Shown here one piece after another: positions 39,853-41,300 of a DNA stretch of 41,300 nucleotides. A model generated the notes under the pieces. The model searched no databases. It was not told the DNA's origin and saw nothing but the letters and a program-made list of their open reading frames with translations. Source of the stretch: Halobacteriales archaeon QS_3_64_16. Its GTDB lineage: Archaea > Halobacteriota > Halobacteria > Halobacteriales > Halococcaceae. The position numbers and the translations under genes are program-made. How positions within the stretch are numbered: the stretch's first letter is position 1; every line of letters begins with the position of its first letter. The stretch spans positions 1-41,300 of the forward strand of contig PXRJ01000036.1 of NCBI GenBank assembly GCA_003021705.1, in the 5' to 3' direction.

Positions 39853-40861
39853 TCCCGCGACACTCCACGAGGTCATCCGCGAGGAGGTCGAAGCCGTCCT
39901 GATCGGCAACGAAGGTCTCGTCGAAGGGCTGACGATCTCGCTACTGACGCGAGGCCACGTCCTCCTGGAGGGGGTGCCCGGTGTCGCGAAGACGACCGCG
40001 GCGAACCTCTTCGCACGGGCTTCGGGACTGGAGTACACGCGCGTGCAGATGACCCCCGACGTGCTTCCGGCCGACATTACCGGGACGCACGTCTACCGCG
40101 AGCACCGCGGCGAGTTCGACCTCCAGCGGGGGCCGATCTTCGCGAATCTCGTCGTGGCCGACGAGATCAACCGCGCGACCCCCAAGACCCAATCGGCGCT
40201 GCTCGAAGCGATGCAGGAACAACGGGTCACGATCGAGGGCGAGACCCTCGAGCTACCCGAGCCCTTCATGGTGATCGCCACACAGAACCCCCTGGAGATG
40301 GAGGGAACCTTCCAGCTCCCCGAGGCCCAGCGCGATCGCTTCCAGCAGAAACTCACCGTCTCGCTGCCCGATCGCGCGGTCGAGCGTCGCCTCGTCGATC
40401 GTTTCGACGACAGCCCCCAACTCGGCCCCGAGACGGTTTCGCAGGTCCTAACCCCCGAAGACGTCCTCGAAGCCCGCGAGGCCGTCCTGGAGGTCTACGT
40501 CAGCGACGAGATCAAAGAGTACGTCCTCGATCTCGTGGGCGAGACCCGAGAGAGCCCGGACCTCGAACACGGGGGCTCCCCGCGTGCCACACTGGCGTTT
40601 CTCGACGCGGCGAAAGCACGCGCCGCGATCGAGAACCGCGAGTACGTCATCCCCGACGACGTGAAAGCACTCGCGAAGCCGGTGTTGATCCATCGCTTAG
40701 TCCTGAGCACCGACGCGACGCTGTCTGACGTCACCGCAGCGGAGGTCGTCGAGGAGATCCTCGACCGTGTAGAGGTCCCAAGCACGGCCGAGGGCAGCAC
40801 CGAGGGTGAAGCCACTGCGGTCGGCGACGGCGGGCATCCGACCGACGACGGTCGCCGGTAG
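39845..40861 (+). CDS. MoxR-family AAA+ ATPase
   Basis: This 338-residue cytosolic AAA+ chaperone has Walker A LEGVPGVAKTTAANLFA (42-57), the MoxR hallmark RVQMTPDVLPADITGTHVY, Walker B NLVVADEINRATPKTQSALLEAMQE, sensor 1 MVIATQNPLEMEGTFQLPEAQRDRF and sensor 2-like GGSPRATLAFLDAAKARA. The C-terminal 25 residues are low complexity. MoxR proteins help mature or insert metal/cofactor-containing or surface protein complexes, usually with DUF58 and VWA partners. Here DUF4350 precedes it, but no DUF58 gene follows before the strand changes at the window's end. Confidence 0.95.
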   Translation: MADPATLHEVIREEVEAVLIGNEGLVEGLTISLLTRGHVLLEGVPGVAKTTAANLFARASGLEYTRVQMTPDVLPADITGTHVYREHRGEFDLQRGPIFANLVVADEINRATPKTQSALLEAMQEQRVTIEGETLELPEPFMVIATQNPLEMEGTFQLPEAQRDRFQQKLTVSLPDRAVERRLVDRFDDSPQLGPETVSQVLTPEDVLEAREAVLEVYVSDEIKEYVLDLVGETRESPDLEHGGSPRATLAFLDAAKARAAIENREYVIPDDVKALAKPVLIHRLVLSTDATLSDVTAAEVVEEILDRVEVPSTAEGSTEGEATAVGDGGHPTDDGRR

Positions 40862-41031
40862 GGCCACACCGCTTGCACGCTCGCTTTCGTTCCCACTAGT
40901 TCACGATCACCGGGGATCGCTTTCGCTCCTCCGGGCACTCCTCTCAGGTTCCTCGCTCCCGAACCGAAGAGCGAACGGGGGGACGGTGGTGGACGTGGCG
41001 TCGGTGGGTCGTACGGTGGTCTATCGAACAA

Positions 41032-41300
41032 TCACTCCGACCAGCGGCAGGTCACGAGGCTGTCCGCTCGGTCGTCGGCCGGCGTCGTCTCGACGGTCAC
41101 GGGGACGTCCAGTCCGTGGGCGAGCCCCACCCCGAGAAAGGACGCGACCGGGTGATCGAACCGTTCGAGGGGGCCGTAGGCGCTCTCGGCGACCGCGATC
41201 GAGACGCGTCCACCGGCAGGGTCGACGTCGGTGGTGGCGCTATCGAGGAGTTCGAATTGTTCGACCAGCCCCTCCGCGAGCTGGTCGGCGAGGCGGCCGG
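41032..41300 (-). CDS. Unidentified protein, C-terminal 89 residues (gene cut by window edge)
   Basis: On the minus strand an open frame enters from the right edge and stops at TGA (41032-41034). It reads GRLADQLAEGLVEQFELLDS, VSIAVAESAYGPLERFDHPV, then FLGVGLAHGLDVPVTVETT and a final VTCRWSE. The alternation of beta-like and helical stretches and the C/G-ending codons suggest a real gene. I cannot name the family. It is convergent with moxR. The 170 bp between them are TCGCTC-rich. Confidence 0.6.
   Translation of the reverse strand, partial: GRLADQLAEGLVEQFELLDSATTDVDPAGGRVSIAVAESAYGPLERFDHPVASFLGVGLAHGLDVPVTVETTPADDRADSLVTCRWSE

Overview
The window is chromosomal DNA from a halophilic archaeon (class Halobacteria). 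The support is high GC with C/G-ending codons, strongly acidic proteins, short leaders behind TATA boxes, Tat signal peptides, PGF-CTERM surface anchors, an archaeal proteasome beta subunit and archaeal-type class I aldolase. The genus cannot be fixed from the sequence alone.

Layout. 0.2-5.2 kb (+): an AEC transporter, a gluconeogenic pair (class I aldolase, fructose-bisphosphatase), a 42-residue membrane protein, and an acyl-CoA carboxylase beta subunit with an unusual N-terminal extension. 5.2-8.5 kb (-): an AT-richer gene for a membrane-anchored, zinc-ribbon UvrD-type helicase, probably acquired. 8.6-10.8 kb (-): two related secreted PGF-CTERM proteins, one split by a frameshift. 11-15.5 kb (-): the phosphate uptake operon pstS-pstC-pstA-pstB, with pstA frameshifted near its N-terminus and no phoU beside it. 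16-20.6 kb: AlkA-like DNA glycosylase, proteasome beta, UPF0212 protein, MFS exporter, tRNA-Arg(CCU), TatA. 20.6-24.3 kb (+): 1-Cys peroxiredoxin, HD phosphohydrolase, and an ABC-2 export pair separated by an 83-bp insert-plus-repeat. 24.4-27.1 kb: a Tat-exported beta-helix protein divergent from a secreted dockerin-like protein.

27.1-27.7 kb is the strangest stretch. It holds a tRNA-Gly(UCC) gene whose T-arm is interrupted by 80 nt flanked by a 9-bp direct repeat, a degenerate second copy carrying a related insert, and duplicated tRNA 5'-end sequence. A Trm9-like tRNA methyltransferase gene follows. Its eukaryotic relatives modify U34 of tRNAs that include tRNA-Gly(UCC).

28.5-32.8 kb (-): a type IV pilus-type motor pair (double-domain PilC/TadC-like membrane protein and secretion ATPase). 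33-37.6 kb: a conserved haloarchaeal protein, then a LolD/MacB-type ABC system whose giant permease carries Ig-like extracellular domains. 37.7-40.9 kb: a YdjM-like membrane protein, then a small membrane protein-DUF4350-MoxR cluster. The right edge cuts an unidentified minus-strand gene.

The most original signal is a recurring 71-72-nt TCGCTC-rich insert. It lies between short direct repeats in the tRNA-Gly and in the ABC-2 locus, with look-alikes in other intergenic regions. No transposase, integrase, CRISPR array or rRNA was seen.
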